Assembly: GCA_025359185.1 (NCBI GenBank)
Contig: JANYHF010000025.1
Location: 62,001-126,000, forward strand
Length of the DNA: 64,000 nucleotides
Direction of reading: 5' to 3'
From: Hyphomicrobiaceae bacterium
Lineage (GTDB): Bacteria > Pseudomonadota > Alphaproteobacteria > Rhizobiales > Hyphomicrobiaceae
The position numbers and the translations under genes were made by a program. Positions within the stretch are counted from its first letter, which is position 1, and the number at the start of each line of letters is the position of its first letter. Under the pieces are notes generated by a model. The model had not been told where the DNA came from. It saw only the letters and a list, made by a program, of their open reading frames with translations, and made no database searches. Shown one piece after another: positions 1 to 9,106 of the stretch.

Positions 1-605
1 CCGTACAGGGACTGCCCGGTCAGCTTGTCCGGTTCTCCGGAAATGGTGCCCGCAAGAACGATCTCTGCGGTGCCGATGCGGATCTTGTCGCCAGTCTTTA
101 GGCCGAGCCGCTCCAGCAGTAACGAATCGCAGACGGCCGTGCCGGATTGGGCCAAGATCACAGCGAGAGCCGCGCCGTTGCCAAGGGTCACGGCTCCAAC
201 CAGCGGATACTGTCTGTCGACAGATTTCACCTCCACAATGGCTTGGTGGCTTCCTGAGCCTGCGGTCCCCCCCGTCCGCGCCATCGCCCGCAGCGTCGCT
301 ATTTCGCTGACATGGCCCTGTTGCGCCAGCCAGGCACGTTCATCCGTGCGCGCCCGCAAATGCATCCGCGACAGCGCGAAATCGCCGCCGAGCAGTTCGC
401 GGCCGTGGTCATCCAGCGCCGCCACGATGGAATCCTCAATGCCGCCCACGCCTACGGTTGCCGCCACGCCCAGAGCGACGCAAGCGATCAGCACATACAA
501 CCCATGCAGGCCCCCTCGAAATTCGCGCAACGCCAGCTTGAGAGCCAAGCGCCAGCCCAAGCCGCGCGTCTGATCTTGGGAGGTATTGGCCAGGGTCAGA
601 TTCAT
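1..605 (-). CDS. ybbP: ABC transporter permease, YbbP type (C-terminus outside window)
   Basis: This is the N-terminal part of an inner-membrane permease; the gene runs off the left edge. It begins at an ATG that overlaps the stop of the ATPase gene (ATGA), so the two are translationally coupled. After a cytoplasmic leader there is one hydrophobic segment at about residues 35-52 (GLYVLIACVALGVAATVGVG), followed by a soluble region (GGDFALSRMHLR, then LLLERLGLKTGDKIRIG) typical of the periplasmic domain of large FtsX/MacB-like permeases. With ybbA and a divergent tesA it reproduces the E. coli tesA/ybbA-ybbP arrangement. The transported substrate is unknown; a role in moving lipids or lipoproteins is only inferred from the permease class. 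Confidence 0.85.
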   Translation of the reverse strand, partial: MNLTLANTSQDQTRGLGWRLALKLALREFRGGLHGLYVLIACVALGVAATVGVGGIEDSIVAALDDHGRELLGGDFALSRMHLRARTDERAWLAQQGHVSEIATLRAMARTGGTAGSGSHQAIVEVKSVDRQYPLVGAVTLGNGAALAVILAQSGTAVCDSLLLERLGLKTGDKIRIGTAEIVLAGTISGEPDKLTGQSLY

Positions 606-1288
606 GCCGCCTCCTGGATCTGGCCGTCGCGCATGGCGATGCTGCGGCTGCAATGACGGGCGAGTTCGGTGTCGTGCGTGACCAGCACCAGCGTCATGTC
701 GCGGCGGCGGTGCAGGTCGAACAGCAGGCTGACGATTTCGGCGCCGGTTTTGGCATCGAGATTGCCGGTGGGTTCGTCGGCCAGCAGGATCGGCGGCTCG
801 ACCACCAAGGCGCGGGCGATGGCGACGCGCTGTTGTTCGCCGCCCGACATTTCAGCTGGCTGATGGCGGGCGCGGTGGCTGAGCCCGACTTCGTCCAGCG
901 CCTTGGCCGCGCGGCTCATCGCATCGGCACCACCAGCCAGCTCCAGCGGAAGGGCGACATTTTCCAGCGCCGTCATGGTCGGCACCAGATGAAACGACTG
1001 GAATACGATGCCAATCGAGCGGCCGCGCATCCGGGCTAGATCGTTCTCTGACCGGCCAGTAAAATCCTCGCCCGCAACCGTGACACGGCCCGCGCTTGCC
1101 CGCTCCAGCCCAGCTATGATCATCAACAATGAGGACTTGCCCGATCCGCTCGGCCCTAAGATCCCGACAGATTCGCCAGCCAAGATCGTACAACTGACCC
1201 CACGTAAGATATCGACTGACCCGGCACGGCTGCCCAACGTCAGGCTGACATCTTTGAGACGGATGATCGGATCTATAGACTTTTGCAT
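602..1288 (-). CDS. ybbA: ABC transporter ATP-binding protein, YbbA/LolD type
   Basis: This 228-aa ATPase powers the YbbP permease encoded next to it. Walker A is GPSGSGKSS at about residues 45-53, the signature is MSGGEQQR near 147, and Walker B with its downstream motif is [12 protein letters not shown] near 166. The length and the ADEPTGNLD motif are typical of the MacB/LolD/YbbA group, which drive mechanotransmission-type permeases rather than classical importers. The gene is divergent from tesA with only 47 bp between the two starts, so both promoters must lie in or overlap that gap. Confidence 0.93.
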   Translation of the reverse strand: MQKSIDPIIRLKDVSLTLGSRAGSVDILRGVSCTILAGESVGILGPSGSGKSSLLMIIAGLERASAGRVTVAGEDFTGRSENDLARMRGRSIGIVFQSFHLVPTMTALENVALPLELAGGADAMSRAAKALDEVGLSHRARHQPAEMSGGEQQRVAIARALVVEPPILLADEPTGNLDAKTGAEIVSLLFDLHRRRDMTLVLVTHDTELARHCSRSIAMRDGQIQEAA

Positions 1289-1335
1289 GAGTCTGTTATG
1301 GCCTTGGCGAGAGATGACGCAGACCTAAAAGGAGA

Positions 1336-1989
1336 ATGGGCTTGATTGATAGCCGAATGCTGTGGCTGAAGGCCGCTGGGGCCGCGTTCGTCGCGCTAAA
1401 CCTGTTTGTAACGCCCGCCGTGGCGCGGCCGATCAAGCTGGTGGCGCTGGGCGACAGCATCACGGCTGGCCTTGGGCTGAAACCAGGCGACACCTATGTC
1501 GATCACCTGCAAATTGCTTTACGCGCCAAGGGCCTTGACGTCGAAATCGCCAATGCGGGCGTTTCGGGCGACACCTCGAGCGATGGTCTCGACCGGGTAG
1601 ATTGGTCAGTGCCCGATGGCACGGACGGCGTCATCCTGGCGCTTGGTGCCAATGACATGCTGCGCGGCATCGATCCGGCTGTGACCGTCAAGGCCCTCAC
1701 TGAAATTGTCACGAAGTTGAAGGCCCACAAGGTCGAAGTGCTGCTGGTTGGAATGCTGGCTCCGGCCAATCTCGGCGAGGCCTACCGCGTTACCTTCAAC
1801 CGCATTTTCCCCGATCTTGCCGCCAAGCAGGGCCTAGATCTTTATCCGTTCCTGCTGCAAGGCGTGGCCCGGCGCGCCGACCTCAATCAGGATGATGGCA
1901 TTCATCCCAATGCCAAGGGCGCTGCCGTGCTCGCCGAGGCGATGCTACCAGCCGTCTTGCAGTTCGCCCAGCGGATTGCCAAGAAGTAG
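1336..1989 (+). CDS. tesA: Arylesterase / multifunctional lysophospholipase L1 (GDSL hydrolase)
   Basis: This is an SGNH/GDSL esterase, probably periplasmic. An N-terminal hydrophobic signal sequence ends near PAVA at about residue 30. Block I (LGDSITAG), the Gly block (NAGVSGDTSSDG), block III (LGANDML) and the catalytic DGIHPN block near the C-terminus are all visible. It hydrolyses acyl esters and lysophospholipids in characterised relatives. The start is uncertain: a GGAG at 1331-1334 sits only one base before ATG 1336, so the in-frame TTG at 1342 or ATG at 1357 may be the real start. It is divergent from ybbA-ybbP, as in E. coli. Confidence 0.92.
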   Translation: MGLIDSRMLWLKAAGAAFVALNLFVTPAVARPIKLVALGDSITAGLGLKPGDTYVDHLQIALRAKGLDVEIANAGVSGDTSSDGLDRVDWSVPDGTDGVILALGANDMLRGIDPAVTVKALTEIVTKLKAHKVEVLLVGMLAPANLGEAYRVTFNRIFPDLAAKQGLDLYPFLLQGVARRADLNQDDGIHPNAKGAAVLAEAMLPAVLQFAQRIAKK

Positions 1990-2008
1990 TGGCAGATTAG
2001 GGGAGGTC

Positions 2009-2581
2009 ATGTTGCCGAGATTGTTCTCAGCATTTCAGCTGCCCGAGGCCGTTGAAGACTGGCTGTCTGGACTTGAGATCGAGATGCACGGCGCGCGCTG
2101 GGCCAACCCCGATAATTTCCACGTCACCATCCGCTTTTTCGGCGACGTCGATGGCCATGTTGCGGACGACATTGTCGCTGGCCTGGAGAGCAGCTATCCG
2201 CCCGCGTTTGAAGCGCGCATCAAGGGCTTGAGCTGCTTTGGCGGCGACCGGCCACGGGCGCTGGTGGCGGAGATCGAGGCAGGGCCAGAACTCGCGGCGC
2301 TGTACCGCGCCCACGAGCGCATCGCTCAATCAGCGGGCCTGCCCCCCGAGAGACGGAAATACGCGCCGCACGTCACTCTTGCCCGGCTGGACGGCGCACG
2401 GCCCGACACCATCGCCCGGTTCATCCAGTCGGTCAGCGAACCCACGCTGCCAGCCTTTGTGGTCAACGAAATCGTGCTGCTGTCGGCCCGCCCCGGAACG
2501 GGCGGCGGACCCTATGTACCCGAAGCCACCTTCAACCTCGCGCGCGACACGGCCGGCATATTGAAATCGACCGTCGCCTGA
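2009..2581 (+). CDS. thpR: RNA 2',3'-cyclic phosphodiesterase
   Basis: This is a 190-aa member of the 2H phosphoesterase family that opens 2',3'-cyclic phosphates on RNA, sometimes called LigT. Both catalytic HxTx motifs are present: HVTI at about residues 38-41 and HVTL near 125-128. The ATG at 2009 is preceded by a strong GGGGAGG; an upstream in-frame extension into tesA has no ribosome binding site and was not used. Its last 70 bp overlap the end of the convergent phosphatase-like gene on the other strand. Confidence 0.9.
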   Translation: MLPRLFSAFQLPEAVEDWLSGLEIEMHGARWANPDNFHVTIRFFGDVDGHVADDIVAGLESSYPPAFEARIKGLSCFGGDRPRALVAEIEAGPELAALYRAHERIAQSAGLPPERRKYAPHVTLARLDGARPDTIARFIQSVSEPTLPAFVVNEIVLLSARPGTGGGPYVPEATFNLARDTAGILKSTVA

Positions 2582-3048
2582 TCGATCACTTCCAGCAAGC
2601 CGCGGAGGGCTAGATGGAGGAAATCCATCAGATCGTCGAATGCATCGGCATCCAATCCGTCGGCCTGCGGAAAATCCGCGCTGCCGATCCAGGGCGCGAA
2701 ATCGAGCAGCAGGTGCACCTTCTGGCTGGTCCCCACGGGTGCAGCCGCTTCCAGTGCATCTTTGCTGGCTTGATCCATCGCCAGCATCAGATCGAACAAC
2801 TTGAAGTCGTGGGCTGCGATCACCCTAGCCCGATGATCATCGAACCAGATGTGATTACGGTTCGCCGACGTCAGCATGGCTGTGCCGGGCATCTGCCTGG
2901 TTGGAGACTCAACCGTGTCCGCCGCATCGAGCAGAAAATCGTCAAGACGATCCTCTTCGGCGATTAGGTGGCGCATGGCCCCGAGTGCAAGGCGGGAGCG
3001 GAAGTCGTTGCCGGGGCAAACAAAGAGGATGCGTGTTTGGGTCATCAT
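2512..3048 (-). CDS. Divergent low-molecular-weight protein-tyrosine-phosphatase-like protein
   Basis: This 178-aa protein has the fold signature of LMW-PTPases. The N-terminal [12 protein letters not shown] keeps the C-x5-R-S phosphate loop, and AMDQASKD matches the MD segment seen in the middle of the family. The usual CxGNxCRSP loop is changed: the second Cys and the Pro are missing, and the DPY general-acid motif near the C-terminus is not recognisable (SADFPQADG occupies that area). It may be a weak phosphatase, or may bind phosphate without catalysis. It overlaps thpR tail to tail by 70 bp. An alternative start is Met2 at 3045. Confidence 0.72.
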   Translation of the reverse strand: MMTQTRILFVCPGNDFRSRLALGAMRHLIAEEDRLDDFLLDAADTVESPTRQMPGTAMLTSANRNHIWFDDHRARVIAAHDFKLFDLMLAMDQASKDALEAAAPVGTSQKVHLLLDFAPWIGSADFPQADGLDADAFDDLMDFLHLALRGLLEVIDQATVDFNMPAVSRARLKVASGT

Positions 3049-3155
3049 TCCGTCTTACGAATCAGAGCAGACACACCCTTGACATGCTCGCGACTCTATC
3101 GGCAAGCCACCAACGCAGTGATTTGCCGCCGCAAGCCATGGAGGAGAATAAAGCA

Positions 3156-3437
3156 GTGGACAAATTAACCGGAGCTGAACGCACTACGGCGCTAAACGGG
3201 CTGCCAGATTGGACGCTTGTTTCTGGCCGCGACGCCATAAAAAAATCATTCAAATTCAAAGACTTCAGTGAGGCCTGGGGCTTCATGAGCCGTGTCGCGT
3301 TGCTGGCTGAAAAGCTCGATCACCATCCGGAGTGGAGCAATGTCTGGAACCGGGTGGAGATCACGTTATCCACGCATGATGCAGGCGGCCTAACGCAGCG
3401 GGACATAGCGCTGGCTGACGCCATTGGCCGGCTTTAG
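3156..3437 (+). CDS. 4a-hydroxytetrahydrobiopterin (pterin-4a-carbinolamine) dehydratase
   Basis: This 93-aa protein belongs to the PCD/DCoH family, which dehydrates 4a-hydroxy-tetrahydropterins during pterin recycling. The active-site block [18 protein letters not shown] followed by [13 protein letters not shown] carries the His-His-Pro and THDxGGLT motifs. The GTG at 3156 was chosen because GGAGGAGA lies nine bases upstream and the resulting N-terminus (DKLTGAER) fits the family; ATG 3138 is the alternative. No phenylalanine hydroxylase is in the window, so a role with molybdopterin or folate-type pterins is possible. The last 48 bp overlap the convergent DUF2865 gene. Confidence 0.88.
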   Translation: MDKLTGAERTTALNGLPDWTLVSGRDAIKKSFKFKDFSEAWGFMSRVALLAEKLDHHPEWSNVWNRVEITLSTHDAGGLTQRDIALADAIGRL

Positions 3438-4301
3438 GGCAAATCCCGAGGCGGCTGCCGTTGCCGGTGCGGTCATGGCCGCAATTGCCGCTGCAGCAAC
3501 CTGTGGCGCCGTCTTCCGTTTGGGCTTGGCCGTGATCATGACGACGGGCGCGGCTGGTAACGTTGCTGCGTTGGCGGCAATTGCACCGTCGGCGGCGGCC
3601 ACAACGGGCTCGGGGCCAACCCCATCGCCGGACTCGGCCGGGGCCATCGCCGCCAGTTGCGCCCGTGCAGCTGCTTCGGCCGCCGCATAATCTTCATGCC
3701 GCTGCACTTCGCTGCTCGACCATGGATCGGGCTTGCACCGGCAACTGGGGTTCAAACTCTTGCGATATGCGAAAGCCTTGTCGATGGAACTGTAGGCTTT
3801 GCCGTCGAGACCCACCAGTTGGCCAGCATCTGAATCGCCGATGGGCTGATAGAAGAGTTTGGCGGGTTGCTGGCAGCTGGACTCGCAGGTGGCATTGTCT
3901 CCGCGGAAGCGGGACATCGGCGCAGATTCACTGATTGGCCAGTAATAACCGTCGCACAGGCGCACGCAGACGGTGCGGTAGGACAATGAGTGCTTGGCGC
4001 CGTTGTCTTGGCTGCCACCCGCATAGGGGTACATCGGATTGTCGCGGTTGCTGACATGCCGGGCGGTGACGTCAGCGGGTGCGTTGGACGGGCGGTTGGT
4101 CACAATAGCTGGCAAGCGCGGCTGCGTGACAGGGCTGGCTGGTGCGAAGATCGAGAAGAATTGTTGCAGCAGGCCGGGGGGCTTTGGCGCAGAGGCTGCG
4201 CTGGCCGGGAGATCCGGCGCGAGTGCCATCGGCACTGCGAGCGCGACAGAAATGAGAAAGCCGGCCGTATAGGGCCGAGCAGTATTACGCTTTAACGCCA
4301 T
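3390..4301 (-). CDS. DUF2865 exported protein
   Basis: This 303-aa protein of unknown function has an N-terminal signal or membrane segment ([15 protein letters not shown], then an Ala-rich stretch). The DUF2865 core follows: [15 protein letters not shown], then paired cysteines in NATCESSC and NPSCRCKPD. Four or more conserved cysteines suggest disulfides in the periplasm. The C-terminal third is low-complexity Ala/Pro/Lys sequence. The ATG at 4301 puts the signal sequence at the N-terminus; an upstream in-frame start at 4436 would bury it. DUF2865 proteins are mostly known from Rhizobiales, which supports the taxonomic reading. Confidence 0.82.
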   Translation of the reverse strand: MALKRNTARPYTAGFLISVALAVPMALAPDLPASAASAPKPPGLLQQFFSIFAPASPVTQPRLPAIVTNRPSNAPADVTARHVSNRDNPMYPYAGGSQDNGAKHSLSYRTVCVRLCDGYYWPISESAPMSRFRGDNATCESSCQQPAKLFYQPIGDSDAGQLVGLDGKAYSSIDKAFAYRKSLNPSCRCKPDPWSSSEVQRHEDYAAAEAAARAQLAAMAPAESGDGVGPEPVVAAADGAIAANAATLPAAPVVMITAKPKRKTAPQVAAAAIAAMTAPATAAASGFALKPANGVSQRYVPLR

Positions 4302-4483
4302 GACTGAACGCACACGCTGAACAACGCTACACGGGGGGGGGCCGGCCGTCGAACACTGCGGCAGGTCCCGAGATAGAGTTCTGCGCTCGAATGGCAAACA
4401 TTCCCTAAACGGCTGCACCGTTGCAGACACGGCCATAGGATCGGGGCTACGATCTTAGGATCAGTCCCCCAAAGGGTTCCGCC

Positions 4484-5911
4484 ATGCCCAAACCAACCGA
4501 CCCGAGCCAGTTGACCGCAACCGAGATGGTGGCTTTGTTCCGCCGTGGCGACCTTTCGCCGGTCGAAGTCGCTAAGGCTGCTTTGGCGCGCATCAACAGT
4601 TGCGATGGGGTCGTCAACGCCTTCTGCCATGTGGATGCCGATGGGGCTCTCGCTTCGGCGCGCGCCAGCCAAGGACGCTGGAAAAAGGGCGAGCCGAAGG
4701 GCCTGATTGATGGCGTGCCAGCCACCATCAAAGATCTGACCACGGTGCATGGCTGGCCGACGCGGCGCGGATCAAAACTTACTGATGCCAAAGATATCGC
4801 GGGCGTCGATGCCCCCGCGGTAGCCCGGTTGCGCGAACATGGGGCCGTGCTGCTGGGTAAGACGACCACGCCGGAGTTTGGCTGGAAGGGCGTCACCGAC
4901 AATCCGCTGACTGGCGTCACGCGAAATCCCTGGAACACCGATCGCACATCGGGCGGTTCCTCAGGCGGCGCGGCGGTGGCGGCGGTGCTGGGCATGGGCA
5001 CGCTGCATACGGGCACGGACGGTGCGGGCTCTGTTCGCATTCCGTCAGCTTTCACTGGCTGCTTCGGGGTGAAGCCGACCTACGGCCGCATTCCGCTCTA
5101 TCCGGCGTCGTTGATGGGCACGCTAGCTGTCCTCGGGCCGATGACACGCACAGTGGCCGATGCCGCGCTGATGATGTCGGTTATGGCCGCCCCCGACATG
5201 CTCGATGTCACAGCCGATCGTTCTTTGGCTCCGGACTACCGCATTGGCCTTGAGGGTGGCGTCAAAGGCCTGCGAATCGCCTGCTCACCACGCCTCGGCG
5301 GCCATGTGACGCGCATCGACCCTGAAATTGAGGCCGCCATCCGGTCCGCCGTGGCTGTGTTCGAAGTTCTTGGCGCGCATGTCACTGAGGCTGACCCAGA
5401 ATTGCCTGGCGACATGGAAGAGGTGCTACTGACGCAATGGAGCGCAGGCAGCGCTGCCATCCTCGATGGTTATGGCAAAGGCGCAGGCGGCGTTTGCGAC
5501 CCCGGTTATGTGCGCATGGCCGAGCGCGGCCGCAAAGTGACCGGCGCCGATTTCGTCCGCGCCACCGCTCGCCGGGCTACGATGCATATTGCAATGGCGG
5601 AGTTCCACCAGAAATTTGATCTGCTGATCACGCCCACCTTGCCGCTTCCCGCCTTCGAAGCTGGCCGCGATACGCCCGCTGACGGCAGCTACGGCGCTGA
5701 CTGGTGGGCGTGGACGCCGTTCACCTATCCGTTCAACCTGACACAACAGCCGGGTGCGTCATGCCCTGCGGGCTTCACCAAGGCGGGCCTACCGATTGGC
5801 CTGCAAATCGTCGGCCCGCTCGGTGCCGATGCGCTCGTGCTGCGCGCGGCCCGCGCCTTCGAAATCGCCCGTCCCTTCAAGATGTGCGATCAGATCCGCC
5901 AACGCCCGTAG
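4484..5911 (+). CDS. Amidase (amidase-signature family)
   Basis: This 475-aa amidase-signature hydrolase shows the Lys-cisSer-Ser triad: Lys83 in TIKDLT, the Ser pair of GGSSGG at about 159-160, and Ser183 in GTDGAGSVRIP. The glycine-rich signature region spans about 155-190. It hydrolyses an amide, but the substrate is not predictable from sequence. It lacks linked GatC/GatB genes, so it is not taken to be GatA. The gene stands alone; its last 22 bp overlap the end of convergent yidD. Confidence 0.9.
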   Translation: MPKPTDPSQLTATEMVALFRRGDLSPVEVAKAALARINSCDGVVNAFCHVDADGALASARASQGRWKKGEPKGLIDGVPATIKDLTTVHGWPTRRGSKLTDAKDIAGVDAPAVARLREHGAVLLGKTTTPEFGWKGVTDNPLTGVTRNPWNTDRTSGGSSGGAAVAAVLGMGTLHTGTDGAGSVRIPSAFTGCFGVKPTYGRIPLYPASLMGTLAVLGPMTRTVADAALMMSVMAAPDMLDVTADRSLAPDYRIGLEGGVKGLRIACSPRLGGHVTRIDPEIEAAIRSAVAVFEVLGAHVTEADPELPGDMEEVLLTQWSAGSAAILDGYGKGAGGVCDPGYVRMAERGRKVTGADFVRATARRATMHIAMAEFHQKFDLLITPTLPLPAFEAGRDTPADGSYGADWWAWTPFTYPFNLTQQPGASCPAGFTKAGLPIGLQIVGPLGADALVLRAARAFEIARPFKMCDQIRQRP

Positions 5912-6165
5912 CGCCACGGCGCAAACCGGTACCGCTCGGCGCGAATGTCCGGTGGGGGATCATAACCGCTGGAGCCCCAGGGATTGCAGCGCACGATGCG
6001 TGCGAGCCCAAGCCAGAACCCGCGCCACGGCCCGTTCCGGTCGATGGCTTCCAACGCATACTCCGAACACGTCGGCAAATGCCGGCACTGCCGCCCGATC
6101 AGTCCCGACAGCGTATAGCGATAGAGAATGATCGGCACCTTCAACAGGGCCGCCCCAAAATTCAT
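5890..6165 (-). CDS. yidD: Membrane protein insertion efficiency factor YidD
   Basis: This 91-aa protein has the invariant YidD core CRHLPTCSEYALEAI followed by RIVRCNPW and GYDP. It is a peripheral inner-membrane protein that assists YidC-dependent insertion. Its ATG overlaps the stop of the cupin gene (ATGA), so it is the last gene of a nifU-like/cupin/yidD operon. The usual neighbours rnpA, rpmH and yidC are not here; in many alphaproteobacteria yidD instead follows a NifU-like gene, as in this window. Confidence 0.93.
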   Translation of the reverse strand: MNFGAALLKVPIILYRYTLSGLIGRQCRHLPTCSEYALEAIDRNGPWRGFWLGLARIVRCNPWGSSGYDPPPDIRAERYRFAPWRYGRWRI

Positions 6166-6626
6166 TCGAAGGGCCGGCCGGTCTTGCGGCGCATGGCGAA
6201 TTTGCCGCCGACTTTGGTGGCGTGCATGTCCACGTCGGGATACGTGCACTGATCCACCTGCGCGCGCGTGCCGATTTCAAGATAGGTCACTGGCTTGTCC
6301 GACTTGTTGACCAGCTGATGCCCGTTTTCCTCGTTGGCGGGAAACGAGACGGCCATGCCCGGCTTGAGCACCTGCTCGCCCTCGTTGCTGATCAGTGTGA
6401 TGTCGCCTTCGAGAATGTAGCAGAACTCGTCTTCCGCCACATGCCAATGGCGATGCGACGAGGCGGCCCCCGGCGCTAAGGTCGTCACGTTGACACCAAA
6501 TTGCGTCAGGCCCATCAGATCGGTTAGCGCGCGCTTAGAGCGCCCCTCGACCATCTTGGCCAGCTCTTTGGGATATATTGTACCCGTGCGGGCTTCGACC
6601 GTCGCGGGATCAATTACCTTTGCCAT
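6162..6626 (-). CDS. Cupin-domain protein
   Basis: This is a small (154 aa) single-domain cupin. Motif 1 is SSHRHWHVAEDEFCYILEG (three His plus Glu, the usual metal ligands) and motif 2 lies around GMAVSFPANEENGHQLVN. It resembles oxalate-decarboxylase-like and other sugar- or acid-binding cupins, but the ligand is unknown. ATG 6626 is preceded by GAGGAGCG and follows the NifU-like stop by 11 bp; the GTG at 6641 is less likely. It sits between a NifU-like protein and YidD in one operon. Confidence 0.82.
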   Translation of the reverse strand: MAKVIDPATVEARTGTIYPKELAKMVEGRSKRALTDLMGLTQFGVNVTTLAPGAASSHRHWHVAEDEFCYILEGDITLISNEGEQVLKPGMAVSFPANEENGHQLVNKSDKPVTYLEIGTRAQVDQCTYPDVDMHATKVGGKFAMRRKTGRPFE

Positions 6627-6637
6627 GTCTGCGCTCC

Positions 6638-7096
6638 TCACTCCGCCGCGGACGCCACCGCCCGCTTGGCTTCAATTTCGCTGATTGCCTTCTCAAGGGC
6701 ATCGAACACCAGCAGCGTCGAGGCGTGTCGCCCCTTGACGTCGCGCACCGGCTCCAGCGCCGCCAGATCCTGCCACTTGCCCGTTGGAGGTGCACCATTC
6801 TCTTTCAGCATCTTGCGCATTTGTTGCCCGGCAGCCCGAACCTCGGAGGCAGTTGAGCCGACCGCATGGGCAGCCACCACAGCAGCCGAAGACTGCCCAA
6901 GCAGGCACGCTTTCACACTCTGGCCATAGTCGCTGATCACATCGCCCGTCATTTTCACGTCGAGCGTAATCGTGGACCCGCACAGCTTGGAATGTGCTGT
7001 TGCAGTGGCATCGGGGTGCGTCAGACGCAGGTTGCGCGTCGTGTTGGCGGCCAGTTCCAAAATGCGCTGGCTATAAATATCTTCGAGGGCGGTCAT
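6638..7096 (-). CDS. IscU/NifU-like iron-sulfur scaffold-family protein
   Basis: This 152-aa protein has the IscU/NifU N-terminal fold. The first ligand Cys is in HSKLCGSTITLDVK (about residue 39) and the second is in SVKACLLGQSSA (about 64). The place of the third scaffold Cys holds VKGRHASTLLVF, with no cysteine, so canonical cluster assembly is doubtful. It is the first gene of the operon with the cupin and yidD. Alphaproteobacterial relatives share the missing third Cys as far as I recall, so this is probably a distinct subfamily rather than local damage. Confidence 0.8.
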   Translation of the reverse strand: MTALEDIYSQRILELAANTTRNLRLTHPDATATAHSKLCGSTITLDVKMTGDVISDYGQSVKACLLGQSSAAVVAAHAVGSTASEVRAAGQQMRKMLKENGAPPTGKWQDLAALEPVRDVKGRHASTLLVFDALEKAISEIEAKRAVASAAE

Positions 7097-7351
7097 CGTC
7101 CGGAACCTTCACGTATACGCTATTGGCGGCTGCTCTTGCGGGCCTCCTGGCCTGTCTATATATCCTACCTCATGCAGTTGGCGAAAGCTGGTCTCGTGCG
7201 GAGGTGTCAGAACCGCCTCTTGTTCGTGCACCTATGCCGCTGAGGGCGATGACGTCGCCTCCATCGAGACCTAGACCATATGGATACGAGATCGCGGCGC
7301 GGACGTTCAGGGCCATTTCCCCCGACCCGAGCCGCCATGAAGGGCATTGCT

Positions 7352-7996
7352 ATGGACATGAGCGTTGTCAAAAAGAGAAACGGCAAGAGCGTCAAGGCCG
7401 AACCGTCGCGGCCAGTCGCTCTCAAACGCCCGAGCCGCGACGAGGCCGAAGCTGCCGTGCGCACGCTCATCGCCTGGGCTGGTGATGATCCGACCCGTGA
7501 AGGATTGCTTGATACACCCAAGCGCGTGGTCAATGCCTACACCGAATTCTTCAGCGGCTACGAGCAGGACCCGGTCGAAGCGCTTGACCGTACATTTGAG
7601 GAAGTCGGCGGCTATGACGACATCGTCATGCTGCGCGATATCGCCGTAAATTCCCATTGCGAGCACCACATGATCCCGTTCATCGGCAAGGCGCATGTTG
7701 CCTATCTGCCGGGCGATAACGTCGTCGGTATCTCCAAACTTGCCCGTGTTATCGAAATCTTTGCCCGTCGCTTGCAAACCCAAGAGACGATGACCGCGCA
7801 GATCGTTGCGGCCATCGACACGGCGTTGGCCCCGCGCGGCGTCGCCATCATGATCGAAGCGGTGCACCAATGTATGTCGTTGCGAGGCGTGCATAAGCCG
7901 AATGTGGCGACCATTACCACCCAGTTCACGGGCAGCTTTCGCACGGACACAGTCTTGCAGCAGCGCTTCATGTCGCTGGTCAATCACGGGCGATAA
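7352..7996 (+). CDS. folE: GTP cyclohydrolase I
   Basis: This 214-aa type I enzyme makes 7,8-dihydroneopterin triphosphate from GTP, the first step of folate synthesis. Zinc ligands are visible in [11 protein letters not shown] and in HQCMSLRGV. The substrate-binding [20 protein letters not shown] block and the C-terminal region complete the domain. ATG 7352 is preceded by GAAGGG and gives a basic N-terminal tail of about 25 residues; ATG 7337 is an alternative. It supplies the folate used by the one-carbon cluster at 27-33 kb. Confidence 0.95.
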   Translation: MDMSVVKKRNGKSVKAEPSRPVALKRPSRDEAEAAVRTLIAWAGDDPTREGLLDTPKRVVNAYTEFFSGYEQDPVEALDRTFEEVGGYDDIVMLRDIAVNSHCEHHMIPFIGKAHVAYLPGDNVVGISKLARVIEIFARRLQTQETMTAQIVAAIDTALAPRGVAIMIEAVHQCMSLRGVHKPNVATITTQFTGSFRTDTVLQQRFMSLVNHGR

Positions 7997-8040
7997 CCCT
8001 CGGGTCCTGGTCTAAGCCTGTGGCGCCTTGGGAGCTGGGC

Positions 8041-9015
8041 ATGGAGCTTGCACCTGTCCCGTCATTGCAAACGCTTCTGAGGGCGAGGGGAATGATGGCC
8101 CGTGGCAAAATTGGTCTGGCGCTGGGCGGCGGTGTGGCGCGCGGCTGGGCGCATATCGGCGTACTGCACGCGCTGGAAAAGGCGGGAATCCGCCCCGATA
8201 TCGTCGTCGGCACGTCCATCGGCGCTGTGGCTGGCGGCTGTTATGTCGGCGGCAAGTTGGACGCGCTCGAATCTTTCGCCCGTTCGCTGACCCGGCGCAA
8301 AGTCTTCGGCTTTCTCGATTTCAACCTATCGGGCTCGGGCCTCATCTCCGGCGACCGGCTACAGGACCTGCTTAATCTGCATCTTGGCCAGACCCAAGTT
8401 GAAAACCTGGAACGCAAATTCGTGGCCGTGGCGACCGAGATCGGCAGCGGCCACGAAGTCTGGCTGTCACGCGGCAGCCTGGTTGGCGCCATGCGCGCGT
8501 CCTATGCGCTGCCCGGCATCTTCAAACCCGTGAAACTCGACGGCCGCTGGCTGTTTGATGGCGCCATTGTCAACCCGATACCCGTATCGGTGTGCCGGGC
8601 TATGGGCGCGTCCGTGGTGATCGCCGTCAACTTGCAACACGATGTTTTCGGCAAGGGTTCGGTGTTGACTGACAATCTGATCGGCCTCGATGATAGCGAC
8701 GAGGAGCCGGCGGCGGCCAAATCAGATCCGAAAGGCGGCGGCGCGTTGCGGTTGCTGCATCGCCAGTTTTTTGGCCAGGGCGCCGGTGATGCGCCGGGCA
8801 TTTCAACCGTGATGATGGAAGCCTTCAACATCACCCAGGACCGCATTGCGCGCTCTCGCCTTGCGGGTGACCCGCCCGACTTCACTATTGCCCCGCGGCT
8901 CAGCAATTTCAGTTCGTTCGACTTCCACCGCGCCGACGAACTGATCGCGCTGGGTGTTTCGGCGACAGAGCGAGCCCTGGAAGACATCCGCGAGACGGTC
9001 GGCGCTGTGGCCTGA
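8041..9015 (+). CDS. Patatin-like phospholipase family protein (RssA type)
   Basis: This 324-aa protein has the patatin catalytic dyad: the oxyanion loop GLALGGGVARGWAH, the nucleophile elbow VGTSIGAV (GxSxG) and the Asp in LFDGAIVNPIPV. These are acyl hydrolases acting on phospholipids or related lipids; RssA-type members are cytoplasmic or membrane-associated. The region after about residue 220 is variable and acidic. The start may be GTG 8020, ATG 8041 (with GGAG upstream) or ATG 8092 just before the conserved domain. It follows folE by 44 bp but is functionally unrelated. Confidence 0.88.
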   Translation: MELAPVPSLQTLLRARGMMARGKIGLALGGGVARGWAHIGVLHALEKAGIRPDIVVGTSIGAVAGGCYVGGKLDALESFARSLTRRKVFGFLDFNLSGSGLISGDRLQDLLNLHLGQTQVENLERKFVAVATEIGSGHEVWLSRGSLVGAMRASYALPGIFKPVKLDGRWLFDGAIVNPIPVSVCRAMGASVVIAVNLQHDVFGKGSVLTDNLIGLDDSDEEPAAAKSDPKGGGALRLLHRQFFGQGAGDAPGISTVMMEAFNITQDRIARSRLAGDPPDFTIAPRLSNFSSFDFHRADELIALGVSATERALEDIRETVGAVA

Positions 9016-9106
9016 CGCGGCCCTCGATTTACGCGCTTTCCTCAGCTTGGCAACGCCGCGCCATGATCGGCTTGCCTTCCTGGTCCGTCCGCGCGCAATT
9101 GTGGGT

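Noticed and set aside
7109-7485. Plus-strand frame with a hydrophobic stretch (TYTLLAAALAGLLACLYILP) before folE
   Set aside because: It has no good start or ribosome binding site and runs through the folE start region in another frame; the coding signal belongs to folE.
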